From assembly GCF_900101905.1 (NCBI RefSeq), contig NZ_FNAJ01000028.1, positions 1 through 50,816 on the forward strand: a stretch of 50,816 bases of DNA. The letters run 5' to 3'. Made by a program: the position numbers and the translations under genes. The DNA is from Myxococcus virescens (lineage in GTDB: Bacteria > Myxococcota > Myxococcia > Myxococcales > Myxococcaceae). Below, one piece after another: positions 7,112 through 15,028 of this stretch (positions are counted from its first letter, which is position 1; each line of letters opens with the position of its first letter). The notes beneath the pieces are model-generated. The model had not been told where the DNA came from. It did no database searches and was given only the letters and a program-made list of their open reading frames with translations.

Positions 7112-8254
7112 TTACACGGGTCGGAGAGTCGCGCGTTTTCGCAGTACAATAAATACCTCACTCTTGGTCGCCTCGCAGTTTCTACGAGAACGCCGGATGT
7201 CAGGAATGGCATCACGCAAGACTTCCACCACTCTCAAATCATGAAAGCCTTTCGCCTCCTCAAGTACGACGCGTGCTGGATGCGACAGTAGGTCGCTTCT
7301 CCTCGTTGCCTCCCCAACCACCAGCACACAATAGCCACGCGCCCGGAGCGACCTTGATGCCGCATCGAGAAAAGTCCGCATTAAATTGCGAAAACCATGG
7401 GATGAACGAACAGACTCGTCCGAGTGAGAATAATCATGGCGCCCCGAAAGCAGCCAGAGCCTTAGTCGATTGTCGCGCACGTAGTCGAGCGCGTTCATGT
7501 ATGGCGGGCTCGTTATGATGCAGTCAACATGCTTTGGTATGAGGATGCGCGATGGTTGACGATTGAGCGAGATTGTGGCTGATGTCGCAGGTGAGTAAAC
7601 AGTTGGCCCTACGCGCGAAAACGTGCGTTCGATCTTTCGAAGCATTCTCGACTCAATATCCCGGTACTCATACATCTCCGGGAATCGTTCAGGCGGGAAA
7701 CTCCGAGTACGCAGATACGGCACTAGGTGGCTTGATGGAAACGACAGAAAGCCTGGGCGCTGGTGATGAAGAATCCCAAGGAGGCATGCAAGCAGGAATG
7801 AGTCGTCTCGGGATTTGAGTACGCTTGCAAAAGCAAGCGCTTCTTTTAGCGTTCGTGGGTGGAAGAACCGGCGCACCCATAGCGGCACCCTCCGAAGATC
7901 GATCGAGATGCCAGCGGCTTCAGTAAGCGCAGAGGCAAGGCGGATTCGCACATCATCAAGCGTTTCTTTGGCCGTCTTTGCGCGAGTAAGTAAAACAGCA
8001 TACTCGTTGCAGTCCGCACCTGTTACGCTTCGTCCGTGAAGCAGTGCCTCAAGGGGAATTGTTCCTGACCCACAGAAGGGATCCGCAACCAATTCCCCAG
8101 GACGACTATATTGGAGCACCAAGCTCCGAGCGATAGCTGCCTTCAGGCGCCCGATATACGGTGCAACACCATGAAGGCTACATGACTCATCGAAGTCTAA
8201 GGTCGCCCAATCAGAAGGAACTGCTGGCGCTTGCGTAAGGATTCGCATCCGCAC
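7112..8254 (-). CDS. DNA methyltransferase of the ParA-SIR2 operon
   Basis: This 380-residue protein carries the SAM-binding motif DPFCGSGT (58-65) and the amino-methyltransferase motif TSPPY (248-252), which together point to N4-cytosine or N6-adenine methylation of DNA. The SAM motif precedes TSPPY by about 190 residues, the opposite order from the common beta-class enzymes; Trm11-like RNA methyltransferases share the first motif and are a less likely alternative. The GTG start lies directly after the TGA of the SIR2 gene (TGAGTG); an ATG two codons later is also possible. It is the last gene of the operon and clearly AT-richer than the chromosomal genes. In defence systems a methylase often marks self DNA, but that role is inferred here. 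Confidence 0.8.
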   Translation of the reverse strand: MRMRILTQAPAVPSDWATLDFDESCSLHGVAPYIGRLKAAIARSLVLQYSRPGELVADPFCGSGTIPLEALLHGRSVTGADCNEYAVLLTRAKTAKETLDDVRIRLASALTEAAGISIDLRRVPLWVRRFFHPRTLKEALAFASVLKSRDDSFLLACLLGILHHQRPGFLSFPSSHLVPYLRTRSFPPERFPEMYEYRDIESRMLRKIERTFSRVGPTVYSPATSATISLNRQPSRILIPKHVDCIITSPPYMNALDYVRDNRLRLWLLSGRHDYSHSDESVRSSHGFRNLMRTFLDAASRSLRARGYCVLVVGEATRRSDLLSHPARVVLEEAKGFHDLRVVEVLRDAIPDIRRSRRNCEATKSEVFIVLRKRATLRPV

Positions 8255-9148
8255 TCACCACTCAAGTGACGTCCGAAGAGCGTCCCGTTCGTTCTCAACC
8301 AAGGGAACCAGTTCTCCCAGCGACTTTGTCAGATCTGAATGGTCCTGGGTTCCTGGATTCGAGCCAGGAACAACCGTGTAAGGTAGCAGTTCCACTCGGA
8401 GAACATCGCGATAAGTATCAACCTGCATTGAATCCGCAGGACCAGGGACCGTCGCGTAATGGTAGCGGGCATGAGGATGCTTGACCGCATGGGTTTCTAA
8501 GATAAGCTGAAGATCCGGATCCCTCAGAGAGTAGCCTACGAAGAAAAATGTATGGGTCAATGCCAGTGCCTCAAGCACCTCATAGCTTGAGCGCATTCGG
8601 ACGTGAGCTTTCGCATAGTCACTACGAGCGAGAATTAGATCATCAACCCGGTCCGCCGTTCCGTGAAGTCGGATGATTGATCTCCCCTCGCCACGCAGCA
8701 CTGCTGTCAGGTCAATGTCCGAGAGATTCTTGGTCACCAAGCTTCCTGCAAGCTCGTCTGGGGAGTTAGCCAAGCTCTCGTAGACCTTGTCGAAATTCGT
8801 CGTAACGACAATCCGTGGGTCAAGGCGAAGGATGTGCTTGTGTATTTCCGCAGGCCGAAACTTCGGATTGATGAACGCCTCCTGAACCATTCCCATGAAC
8901 AGGGGGCCAAGGTAGCGCTTCACGCGCTCCCCTGCGCTTAGGAGGTCCTTGGCTGCAATTAATTGCGAAACTTCGGCCGCCTGCTGAGATGTGAGCCGTT
9001 TGGTTGCTGCCTCCAAAAAGGCATCCCATAGCGGCGGAGATGTGCCCTTGTCGTTCTTTGCGTTCGCCGAAACGCCGGCCCCAAGAAATATGACGCAGCG
9101 ACGCTTCGCGAGGTCTCGGATCAGGTCGTTTGACCATGCAATCGTCAT
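8255..9148 (-). CDS. SIR2-like domain protein (probable NADase effector)
   Basis: This 297-residue protein has the SIR2_2 pattern: FLGAGVS (21-27) for the nucleotide-binding loop, TTNFD (116-120) with the catalytic-site asparagine and aspartate, LHG (161-163) with the catalytic histidine, and FVGYSLRDPDLQ further on. No zinc-binding cysteine module is evident, so it resembles the SIR2 domains of bacterial defence systems (Thoeris ThsA, DSR, SIR2-pAgo) that degrade NAD, rather than protein deacylases. Its start overlaps the stop of the ParA gene by one base (TAATG), and the methylase start follows its stop directly. The NADase activity is inferred from family knowledge. Confidence 0.82.
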   Translation of the reverse strand: MTIAWSNDLIRDLAKRRCVIFLGAGVSANAKNDKGTSPPLWDAFLEAATKRLTSQQAAEVSQLIAAKDLLSAGERVKRYLGPLFMGMVQEAFINPKFRPAEIHKHILRLDPRIVVTTNFDKVYESLANSPDELAGSLVTKNLSDIDLTAVLRGEGRSIIRLHGTADRVDDLILARSDYAKAHVRMRSSYEVLEALALTHTFFFVGYSLRDPDLQLILETHAVKHPHARYHYATVPGPADSMQVDTYRDVLRVELLPYTVVPGSNPGTQDHSDLTKSLGELVPLVENERDALRTSLEW

Positions 9149-10260
9149 TACTTGCTACCTTCCTTGGCAGCAAGAACCTCGGCCTTCGGCGAAGCACCGT
9201 GCTCCTTGGCTGCGGGAGAGCCCTCCAGATTAGCTAAAAGTCTCTCGCAGAGGTCCTTGATAAAGACTTTGTATTGGTCGAGTTGAGTTCTCTGTCCCCC
9301 AGCAAGTCCGTCTGCACTCGTTAGCCTATGAATGGGAACGTGCGCATCCTGCGCTAATGGCACCAAGCTAAACATATGAGGTACATCGCCAAGTCGCACG
9401 TTGTCTTTGTCGATTCCACTTGCAAAATGCGCCCCTAGCTTTGCGTCGATTCGGACTGGCACTTCCTTTAGGATTTTATCGTAGGCCTTGGTTGCTCGGC
9501 GCTCTTCTCGAATGGTCTTTGTTATGTACTGTTGAACCGTGTAGCCGACAACTTGCGCAGAATCCGTCACTGATGCTCGGACTGGAAAATCAGTCACAAG
9601 CCCCTTGTGTTCTTTGAGTGCCGTACCTAAGGCTGTTGCATATAGTTGCTTCCAACTGCTTAGCCAATCGGCAATGTTGTCAACCCCGATCAGGCTAAAG
9701 ATGTCGCACCCCATGGGAACGACCATGTAGTCAGAACCAATCAGCACTGAACGATTGAGGGCTCCCAAGCTTGGGCCGACATCAATAAATATGTAGTCAA
9801 AGTCTTTTTCGACCGCAGCAAAAAACTGAGTAATCCAGTTGGTTACGCGAGCTCCGCCAGCATCCCCTCCTTTGAAATCACGCCAGCTATTGGCAAGCTT
9901 GTCCTCAAATAGAGATAGTCGAGGATGGCCAGCGAGAAGTCGCACTCCGAACTTTGTGGACAGCAGAAGGGATGATGCACTGGTTTTTGCTATCTCAGAC
10001 TCGCCGACAAGAATGGGCTCTACTAGTGTGTTTATGGTTGTTGACGAAGATGCCGCAGAGTAAGTGGACTCTGAAATTTCCGGATCCAATGCCAATTGGG
10101 ATGAATTGCACTGCGGGTCAGCGTCAACAAGGAGTACTCGTTTCTTCTTCTCAAGGGCAAAATATGACGCAACATTGCAGATGAGCGTCGTCTTCCCCAC
10201 CCCGCCCTTGTTATTGAAGAAGCAAACGGACTTTGCTCGTGATGAAGGTCCCGCCGACAT
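9148..10260 (-). CDS. ParA-family ATPase heading a putative defence operon
   Basis: This 370-residue protein opens with a deviant Walker A motif, NKGGVGKTT (17-25), followed by VLLVDADPQ (42-50) and a Walker B-like FIDVGPSLG, the standard ParA/MinD order. The lysine before GGVGKT is the signature lysine that acts across the dimer. The length exceeds typical plasmid ParA (about 260); the extra part is a C-terminal region from about residue 210 with a lysine- and alanine-rich tail. No parB gene is adjacent; the next two genes encode SIR2 and methyltransferase proteins. A ribosome-binding site GGAGGGG lies 6-7 nt before the ATG, next to one arm of an inverted repeat that may regulate it. Confidence 0.85.
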   Translation of the reverse strand: MSAGPSSRAKSVCFFNNKGGVGKTTLICNVASYFALEKKKRVLLVDADPQCNSSQLALDPEISESTYSAASSSTTINTLVEPILVGESEIAKTSASSLLLSTKFGVRLLAGHPRLSLFEDKLANSWRDFKGGDAGGARVTNWITQFFAAVEKDFDYIFIDVGPSLGALNRSVLIGSDYMVVPMGCDIFSLIGVDNIADWLSSWKQLYATALGTALKEHKGLVTDFPVRASVTDSAQVVGYTVQQYITKTIREERRATKAYDKILKEVPVRIDAKLGAHFASGIDKDNVRLGDVPHMFSLVPLAQDAHVPIHRLTSADGLAGGQRTQLDQYKVFIKDLCERLLANLEGSPAAKEHGASPKAEVLAAKEGSK

Positions 10261-10273
10261 GCATACCCCTCCA

Positions 10274-10324
10274 GGCCAACTAAGTGCGGAATGCTTGCCA
10301 CAATGAGCGAGCCATTAGTTGGCC
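10274..10324. promoter_or_regulatory. Inverted repeat upstream of the ParA-SIR2-methylase operon
   Basis: GGCCAACTAA at 10274-10283 and TTAGTTGGCC at 10315-10324 are exact inverted copies with a 31-nt spacer, so their centres are 41 nt apart. The inner arm touches the ribosome-binding site of the ParA gene. A two-site operator for autoregulation by the operon is a reasonable guess; an alternative is a scar of a mobile element. Confidence 0.45.
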
Positions 10325-10378
10325 CGAAAGACGCCTTAATCTTCTTGCTTGGATACCACGCCCTGGTTGACGGCGTCT

Positions 10379-10505
10379 ACCGAACGAGGCAGCGCCCTGC
10401 GCCTCATCATCGCCGTCGCCCTTGAAGTCACCGGCGTCTGGGATGACCGCCGCTACCTCGACATGTCCCTGCTGAAATCAACCCCTGACACTGCCGCTGC
10501 ATGAT
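10379..10505 (+). pseudogene. Gene fragment of unknown origin
   Basis: One frame reads a protein-like stretch beginning TERGSALRLIIAVALEVTGV and ending at TGA 10503-10505. It has no credible start or ribosome-binding site, and an upstream out-of-frame stretch (YHALVDGVYRT) also looks coding, which suggests decay by frameshift. I do not recognise the family. Confidence 0.3.
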
Positions 10506-10564
10506 GGCACCAAGGAGCCTTCCTCCCAGCCCCCTCTCCGAACCAACTACACAAGATTCGGGAC

Positions 10565-10920
10565 TTGACCTTTGGCGCAGCCTGCGCGACGACCGTGGGT
10601 GAGAAGGTCCCAGCGTCTGTTCAGTTCGTCGAGTGGAACGGCCCGGTTACGTATGACGTCGTGCTGGCCCAGGATCCGCTCTGGCTTGAGGTAAGCCGCC
10701 TTGCGAAGCGCACTCTCGACGGTCGGGGCTCAGCGAAGCTCAGCTCGACGCGATCATCAATCGGAGCGTCCTGCTTGATAAACTCGACGGTGCCATCGCA
10801 GCAGGGGCGAGACCCGAAATCGTCGTGTTGAGCCCATTCACCATCGCGCTCACCGAAACGGGAACGCAGGCCATGAGACTTGAGGCCGCAGAGCGAGCCT
10901 CACTACAGAACGACGACTGA
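10565..10920 (+). pseudogene. Frameshifted hypothetical gene
   Basis: The first frame reads MTFGAACATTVGEKVPASVQ and continues through WNGPVTYDVVLAQDPLWLEV to about 10725. From about 10730 a different frame reads SEAQLDAIINRSVLLDKL and then EIVVLSPFTIALTETGTQAM, ending at TGA 10918-10920. Both halves look like natural protein and join well if a single frameshift near 10725-10735 is assumed. The product is unknown. It sits next to the nrd operon in the debris at the right border of the accessory region. Confidence 0.45.
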
Positions 10921-10938
10921 ACCGCGCGCTGACCTCAA

Positions 10939-10964
10939 CCGGGGCGCCTGGAACCACGCCCCGG
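10939..10964 (-). terminator. Hairpin after nrdB
   Basis: CCGGGGCG (10939-10946) pairs with CGCCCCGG (10957-10964) around a 10-nt loop, 19 nt downstream of the nrdB stop on the minus strand. No T-tract follows, so it is at best an atypical terminator for the nrd transcript. Confidence 0.35.
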
Positions 10965-10982
10965 GACACAGCGCATAGACGC

Positions 10983-11993
10983 TCAGAACGCCGCGTCGAG
11001 CACGACGTCCGTGGCCGCGCCTACACCCACGGCCACCTGGTACGACGACACGCGGCGCTCGAAGAAGTTCGTGAGCTCCTGCACGTCCTGCAGGTCCATG
11101 AAGTGCAGCGGGTTCTTCGTGCCGAACACCGGCGTCATGCCCAGCATCTGGAGCCGCTGGTCCGCCACGTACTCCAGGTAGCCGCGCATGTCCTGCACGG
11201 ACAGGCCCATCACGCCGCCGCTCAGCAGGTCCTGCGCGAACTGCGTCTCGCACTCCACGGCCTCGCGGAGCATGGCCACCACGTCGCGCTCCATCTGCGC
11301 GTCGAAGAGGTCCGGCTCCTCCTTGCGCGCCACCTGGATGGCCTCGAACGCGAACCCCATGTGCGCGCTCTCGTCCCGGAACACCCAGTTGGTGCCCGCA
11401 GCCAGGCCGTTCAACAGGCCCTTGCTGCGCAGGAAGTACACGTAGGCGAAGGCCGCGAAGAAAAAGAGGCCTTCAATGCAGCCCGCGAAGCAGATGAGGT
11501 TCAGCAGGAACTGGCGCCGGTCCTTCTTCGTCTGCAGCGTGTCCAGCCCCTGGATGCTGTCCATCCACTTCATGCAGAACTGCGCCTTGCGCTGGATGGA
11601 GGGGATGTTGTCGACGGCCGCGAAAGCCATCGCCCGCTCCGCCGGGTCCGGTACGTAGGTGTCCAGCAGCGTCAGGTAGAACTGGACGTGCAGCGCCTCC
11701 TCGTAGAGCTGGCGCGACAGGTACATCCGCGCCTCGGGGGCGTTCAGGTGCTTGTACAGGTTCAGCACCAGGTTGTTGCCGACGATGCTGTCACCCGTCG
11801 CGAAGAACGCCACCAGCCGGTGGATGAGGTGGCGCTCCGCGTCCGTCATCTTCGAGCGCAGGTCCACCAGGTCCGTGGAGAAGTCCACCTCCTCCACGGT
11901 CCAGGTGTTCTTGATGGCGTTCCGGTACATCTCGAAGAACTGCGGATACGCCATCGGGCGCAGCGTGAGATTGAGGCCAGGGTTCAACAGCAT
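10983..11993 (-). CDS. nrdB: Class Ia ribonucleotide reductase, beta subunit
   Basis: NrdB houses the di-iron centre and tyrosyl radical that start ribonucleotide reduction by NrdA. In this 336-residue protein the expected ligands can be read: the aspartate in FFATGDSIVGNN, the EALHVQFY segment with glutamate, histidine and the radical tyrosine in the class Ia spacing (E-x-x-H-x-x-x-Y), the glutamate in CIEGLFFF, and RDESAH with the last glutamate and histidine. The C-terminus, which normally docks on NrdA, ends VLDAAF. The start ATG is preceded by GAGGAG about 11 nt upstream. It lies 80 nt downstream of nrdA and is very likely co-transcribed with it. Confidence 0.94.
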   Translation of the reverse strand: MLLNPGLNLTLRPMAYPQFFEMYRNAIKNTWTVEEVDFSTDLVDLRSKMTDAERHLIHRLVAFFATGDSIVGNNLVLNLYKHLNAPEARMYLSRQLYEEALHVQFYLTLLDTYVPDPAERAMAFAAVDNIPSIQRKAQFCMKWMDSIQGLDTLQTKKDRRQFLLNLICFAGCIEGLFFFAAFAYVYFLRSKGLLNGLAAGTNWVFRDESAHMGFAFEAIQVARKEEPDLFDAQMERDVVAMLREAVECETQFAQDLLSGGVMGLSVQDMRGYLEYVADQRLQMLGMTPVFGTKNPLHFMDLQDVQELTNFFERRVSSYQVAVGVGAATDVVLDAAF

Positions 11994-12073
11994 TGCTTCC
12001 GTGCTCCTCGCGCTGCGCTGCGGCGCGGTGTCTCAGTCGTTCTTCAAAAAGCAAAACCGCCAACGTCCCAGAC

Positions 12074-14668
12074 CTACTGGCAGGCCTCGCACGCTTCCGG
12101 GTTCTCCAGCGAGCAGGCCACTGCCTCGGCCTCGGTCGCCTTCGCCACCGGGGCAGGAGCCGCCTGCGCCACGCTGGCGCCGCCACCCGCGCCCACCGTC
12201 GCCTTCGCAATCCGCGTCGCCGGACGCGAGCGCAGGTAGTAGGTGGTCTTCAGGCCCTTCTGCCACGCGTAGAAGTACATCGAGGACAGCTTCCCGATGT
12301 TCGGCGTCTCGACGAAGAGGTTGAGCGACTGGCTCTGGTCGATGAACGCCCCGCGGTCCGCGCCCATGTCCAGCAGCGAGCGCATCGGCAGCTCCCACGC
12401 CGTGCGGTACACCGCGCGCAGGTTCTCCGGCAGCTCCGTGATGTCCTGGACGCTGCCTTCCGCCATCTTGATGCGGTTGCGGATGTTCTCGTTCCACAGC
12501 CCCAGCGCCTGGAGGTCGCGCACCAGGTAGCGGTTCACCTGGAGGAAGTCACCCGACAGCGTCTCGCGCTTGAACAGGTTGGACACCTGCGGCTCGATGC
12601 ACTCGTAGCAGCCCACGATGGACGCAATCGTCGCCGTGGGGGCAATGGCAATCATCAGCGAGTTGCGCAGGCCGTGCTTCATGATGCGCTGGCGCAGCGC
12701 GTCCCAGCGCGCCGTGTCCTCGGGCACCACGCCCCAGTGGTCGAACTGGAGCTCGCCCTTGGCCGCCCGCGTCTCCGCGAAGGACTCGTGGGCGCCGTAC
12801 TGCTCGGCCAGCTCGCAGGACGTGGTCAGCGCCGCGAAGTAGATCTCCTCCGAAATCTTCTTGGAGAGCGCACGCGCCTCCGCCGAGTCGAAGGCCAGCT
12901 TGAGCTGGAAGAAGACGTCCTGGAGCCCCATCAGGCCCAGGCCCACCGGGCGCCAGCGCTTGTTGGACGAAGCCGCCGTGGGGATGGGGTAGTAGTTCAG
13001 GTCGATGACGCGGTCGAGCTGCCGCATCGCGAGCTGGGCGTTGGCGCGCAGCCGCTCGAAGTCGAACTTCCCGTCCACCAGCATCCGGCTCAGGTTCAGC
13101 GAGCCCAGGTTGCACACCGCCGTCTCACCCTGGCTCGTCACCTCCAGGATTTCGGTGCACAGGTTGGACAGGTGGATGACGTTGCCCGCCTTGCCCGTCT
13201 GGTTGCTCTTGCGGTTGCTGATGTCCTTGAAGGTCATCCAGCCGTTACCTGTCTGCGCCAGGCACTTCATCATCCGGGCGTAGAGGTCACGCGCCTTCAC
13301 CTTGCGCATGGCCAGGCCGTCGGCCTCGGCCTTCGCGTAGGCCTGCTCGAAGGCGTCGCCGTACAGGTCCGTGAAGTGGGGGACGGACTTCGGGTCGAAC
13401 AGGCTCCAGTCGCCGTCCGCCTCCACGCGCTTCATGAAGAGGTCCGGCACCCAGTTGGCCAGGTTCAGGTTGTGCGTGCGGCGCGCGTCGTCGCCGGTGT
13501 TCTCACGCAGCTCGAGGAAGTCCTCGATGTCCGCGTGCCACGTCTCCAGGTACACGCAGCACGCGCCCTTGCGCTTGCCGCCCTGGTTCACCGCCGCCAC
13601 GGACGCGTCCAGCGTCTTCAGCCAGGGGACGATGCCGTTGGAGTGCCCGTTGGTGGACTTGATGAGCGAGCCGCGCGCGCGCACCCGGTGGTACGCCACG
13701 CCGATGCCGCCGGAGAACTTCGACAGCATCGCGATGTCCGAATACTTCTTGTAGATGGCGTCCAGCTCGTCCGCGGGCGAGTCCAAGAGGAAGCAGCTCG
13801 ACAGCTGCTCGTGGCGCGTGCCCGAGTTGAACAGGGTGGGGGAGCTGGGCAGGTACTCCAGCGAGCTGAACAGCCGGTACAGCTCGATGGCCTCATTCAC
13901 ATTGTCGCCGCTGAGCGCGCTGGCCACGCGGAGGAAGAACTCCTGCGGCGTCTCCAGCACCTCGCGCGTCTGCGGGTTCTTCAGCAGGTACCGGTCGTAG
14001 ACGGTGCGCAGGCCGAAGTACTCGAAGAGGTCGTTGCGCGACGGGTCGATGGCCGCGTTGAGCTTGCGCGCGTTGGCCTGGACGAACTGGAGCAGCCGGT
14101 CCGCGATGAGCCCGTGCTTGTGGCCCGCGGCGACGGACTGGCTGAACGAGTGGATGTCCTGGTTGCTGACCTCCTTCTGGATGAAGGTGGCCAGCAGGCG
14201 CGCGGAGAGGCGGCCGTACTCGGGCTCCTCGACGATGAGGGCGGCGGCCGTCTGGATGGAGAGGCTGTCCAGCTCGCGCGTCGTCGCGCCGTCATACAGG
14301 CCGGAAATGGTCTTGGTGGCCACGCGCATCGCGTCCACGCGGGGCAGGCCCACGCAGGAGCGCCCCACGGCGCGCACAATCTTGTTGAGGTCCACCGTCT
14401 CCGTGCCGCCGTTGCGCTTACGCACCCGCATGGAGGTGGCGCTGAAGTCGCCCGCCGTGGGCTCGGAAGCAACCGCGCCCGAGGCAGCGGCGCCCGTCGG
14501 CGCTGTCGTCGTCGCCGGCGTGGACGGACCGGAGGTGACGGGCGGGACAGACATGTTGGCGGACGGCTTCACGGGCGTATCGAAGTTCACGAGCGGCTCA
14601 CTCCAGACAAAAGCAGGGCGCTTCGGGCAGACACGAGGCCTGTCCAGGGAAGCGGACTTCCCCACCAC
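12074..14668 (-). CDS. nrdA: Class Ia ribonucleotide reductase, alpha subunit
   Basis: NrdA reduces ribonucleoside diphosphates to deoxyribonucleotides. The product has a Pro/Ala/Thr-rich N-terminal extension, an ATP-cone (MRVRKRNGGTETVDLNKIVRAV region) for allosteric control, and the catalytic barrel. Visible active-site motifs are LSSCFLL and AVCNLGS (the redox cysteine pair), NLCTEI (asparagine, thiyl cysteine, glutamate) and the late FYAWQKGLKTTYY tyrosines. The C-terminus ENPEACEACQ supplies the swinging CxxC pair reduced by thioredoxin or glutaredoxin. The coordinates use a GTG at 14668; a GTG at 14590 (VNFDTPVK) or the ATG at 14554 could be the true start, and the extension before the ATP-cone tolerates any of them. 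Confidence 0.93.
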   Translation of the reverse strand: MVGKSASLDRPRVCPKRPAFVWSEPLVNFDTPVKPSANMSVPPVTSGPSTPATTTAPTGAAASGAVASEPTAGDFSATSMRVRKRNGGTETVDLNKIVRAVGRSCVGLPRVDAMRVATKTISGLYDGATTRELDSLSIQTAAALIVEEPEYGRLSARLLATFIQKEVSNQDIHSFSQSVAAGHKHGLIADRLLQFVQANARKLNAAIDPSRNDLFEYFGLRTVYDRYLLKNPQTREVLETPQEFFLRVASALSGDNVNEAIELYRLFSSLEYLPSSPTLFNSGTRHEQLSSCFLLDSPADELDAIYKKYSDIAMLSKFSGGIGVAYHRVRARGSLIKSTNGHSNGIVPWLKTLDASVAAVNQGGKRKGACCVYLETWHADIEDFLELRENTGDDARRTHNLNLANWVPDLFMKRVEADGDWSLFDPKSVPHFTDLYGDAFEQAYAKAEADGLAMRKVKARDLYARMMKCLAQTGNGWMTFKDISNRKSNQTGKAGNVIHLSNLCTEILEVTSQGETAVCNLGSLNLSRMLVDGKFDFERLRANAQLAMRQLDRVIDLNYYPIPTAASSNKRWRPVGLGLMGLQDVFFQLKLAFDSAEARALSKKISEEIYFAALTTSCELAEQYGAHESFAETRAAKGELQFDHWGVVPEDTARWDALRQRIMKHGLRNSLMIAIAPTATIASIVGCYECIEPQVSNLFKRETLSGDFLQVNRYLVRDLQALGLWNENIRNRIKMAEGSVQDITELPENLRAVYRTAWELPMRSLLDMGADRGAFIDQSQSLNLFVETPNIGKLSSMYFYAWQKGLKTTYYLRSRPATRIAKATVGAGGGASVAQAAPAPVAKATEAEAVACSLENPEACEACQ

Positions 14669-14842
14669 GTTACTGGAAAATTGTTCAGGTAAGTCCCGTT
14701 CCGGCGGGACGGGACTAGCGGCTGGAGTCGACGGTGTGTCTGGGGGGATTTATGGGGCAGACCGATGTTGTAAGCAAGAAACCCACAGTCCCTCCTCTTC
14801 CCCGCTCTCAGCCACATCGGCTGGTGGGGCGCCATCGACCAG

Positions 14843-14890
14843 CCACAAGCTATGGGGGGGTACCCAGCCTGTCAACGCGAGATCTAGTGC
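14843..14890 (-). promoter_or_regulatory. Possible paired NrdR boxes upstream of nrdAB
   Basis: Two 16-nt segments, 14843-14858 and 14875-14890, resemble the NrdR box consensus ACACWATATATWGTGT. Read on the minus strand they are CCCCCATAGCTTGTGG and GCACTAGATCTCGCGT. Each matches at only about 10-11 of 16 positions, but their starts are 32 nt apart, the three-turn spacing typical for NrdR pairs. The rest of the roughly 360-nt gap up to 15028 shows no gene. Confidence 0.4.
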
Positions 14891-15028
14891 TCGGTCCGGC
14901 ATGGCCCGTGCAATCTATGATCGATCTCCGAGACGATCTCGCAGTCATTCCGTGAACACTCGGTGACCCCACTCAGAAACGTGGAGTGTGGGCCACCTGG
15001 AATCCACCGTGGACGGTCAGAAAGGGCC

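Noticed and set aside
11993..14692. Plus-strand open frame opposite nrdA
   Set aside because: The composition is that of a GC-driven shadow; nrdA motifs on the other strand are unmistakable.
14669..15028. Adenosylcobalamin riboswitch before nrdA
   Set aside because: No B12-box-like sequence was recognised, and the operon encodes the oxygen-dependent class Ia enzyme, which is not usually under that control.
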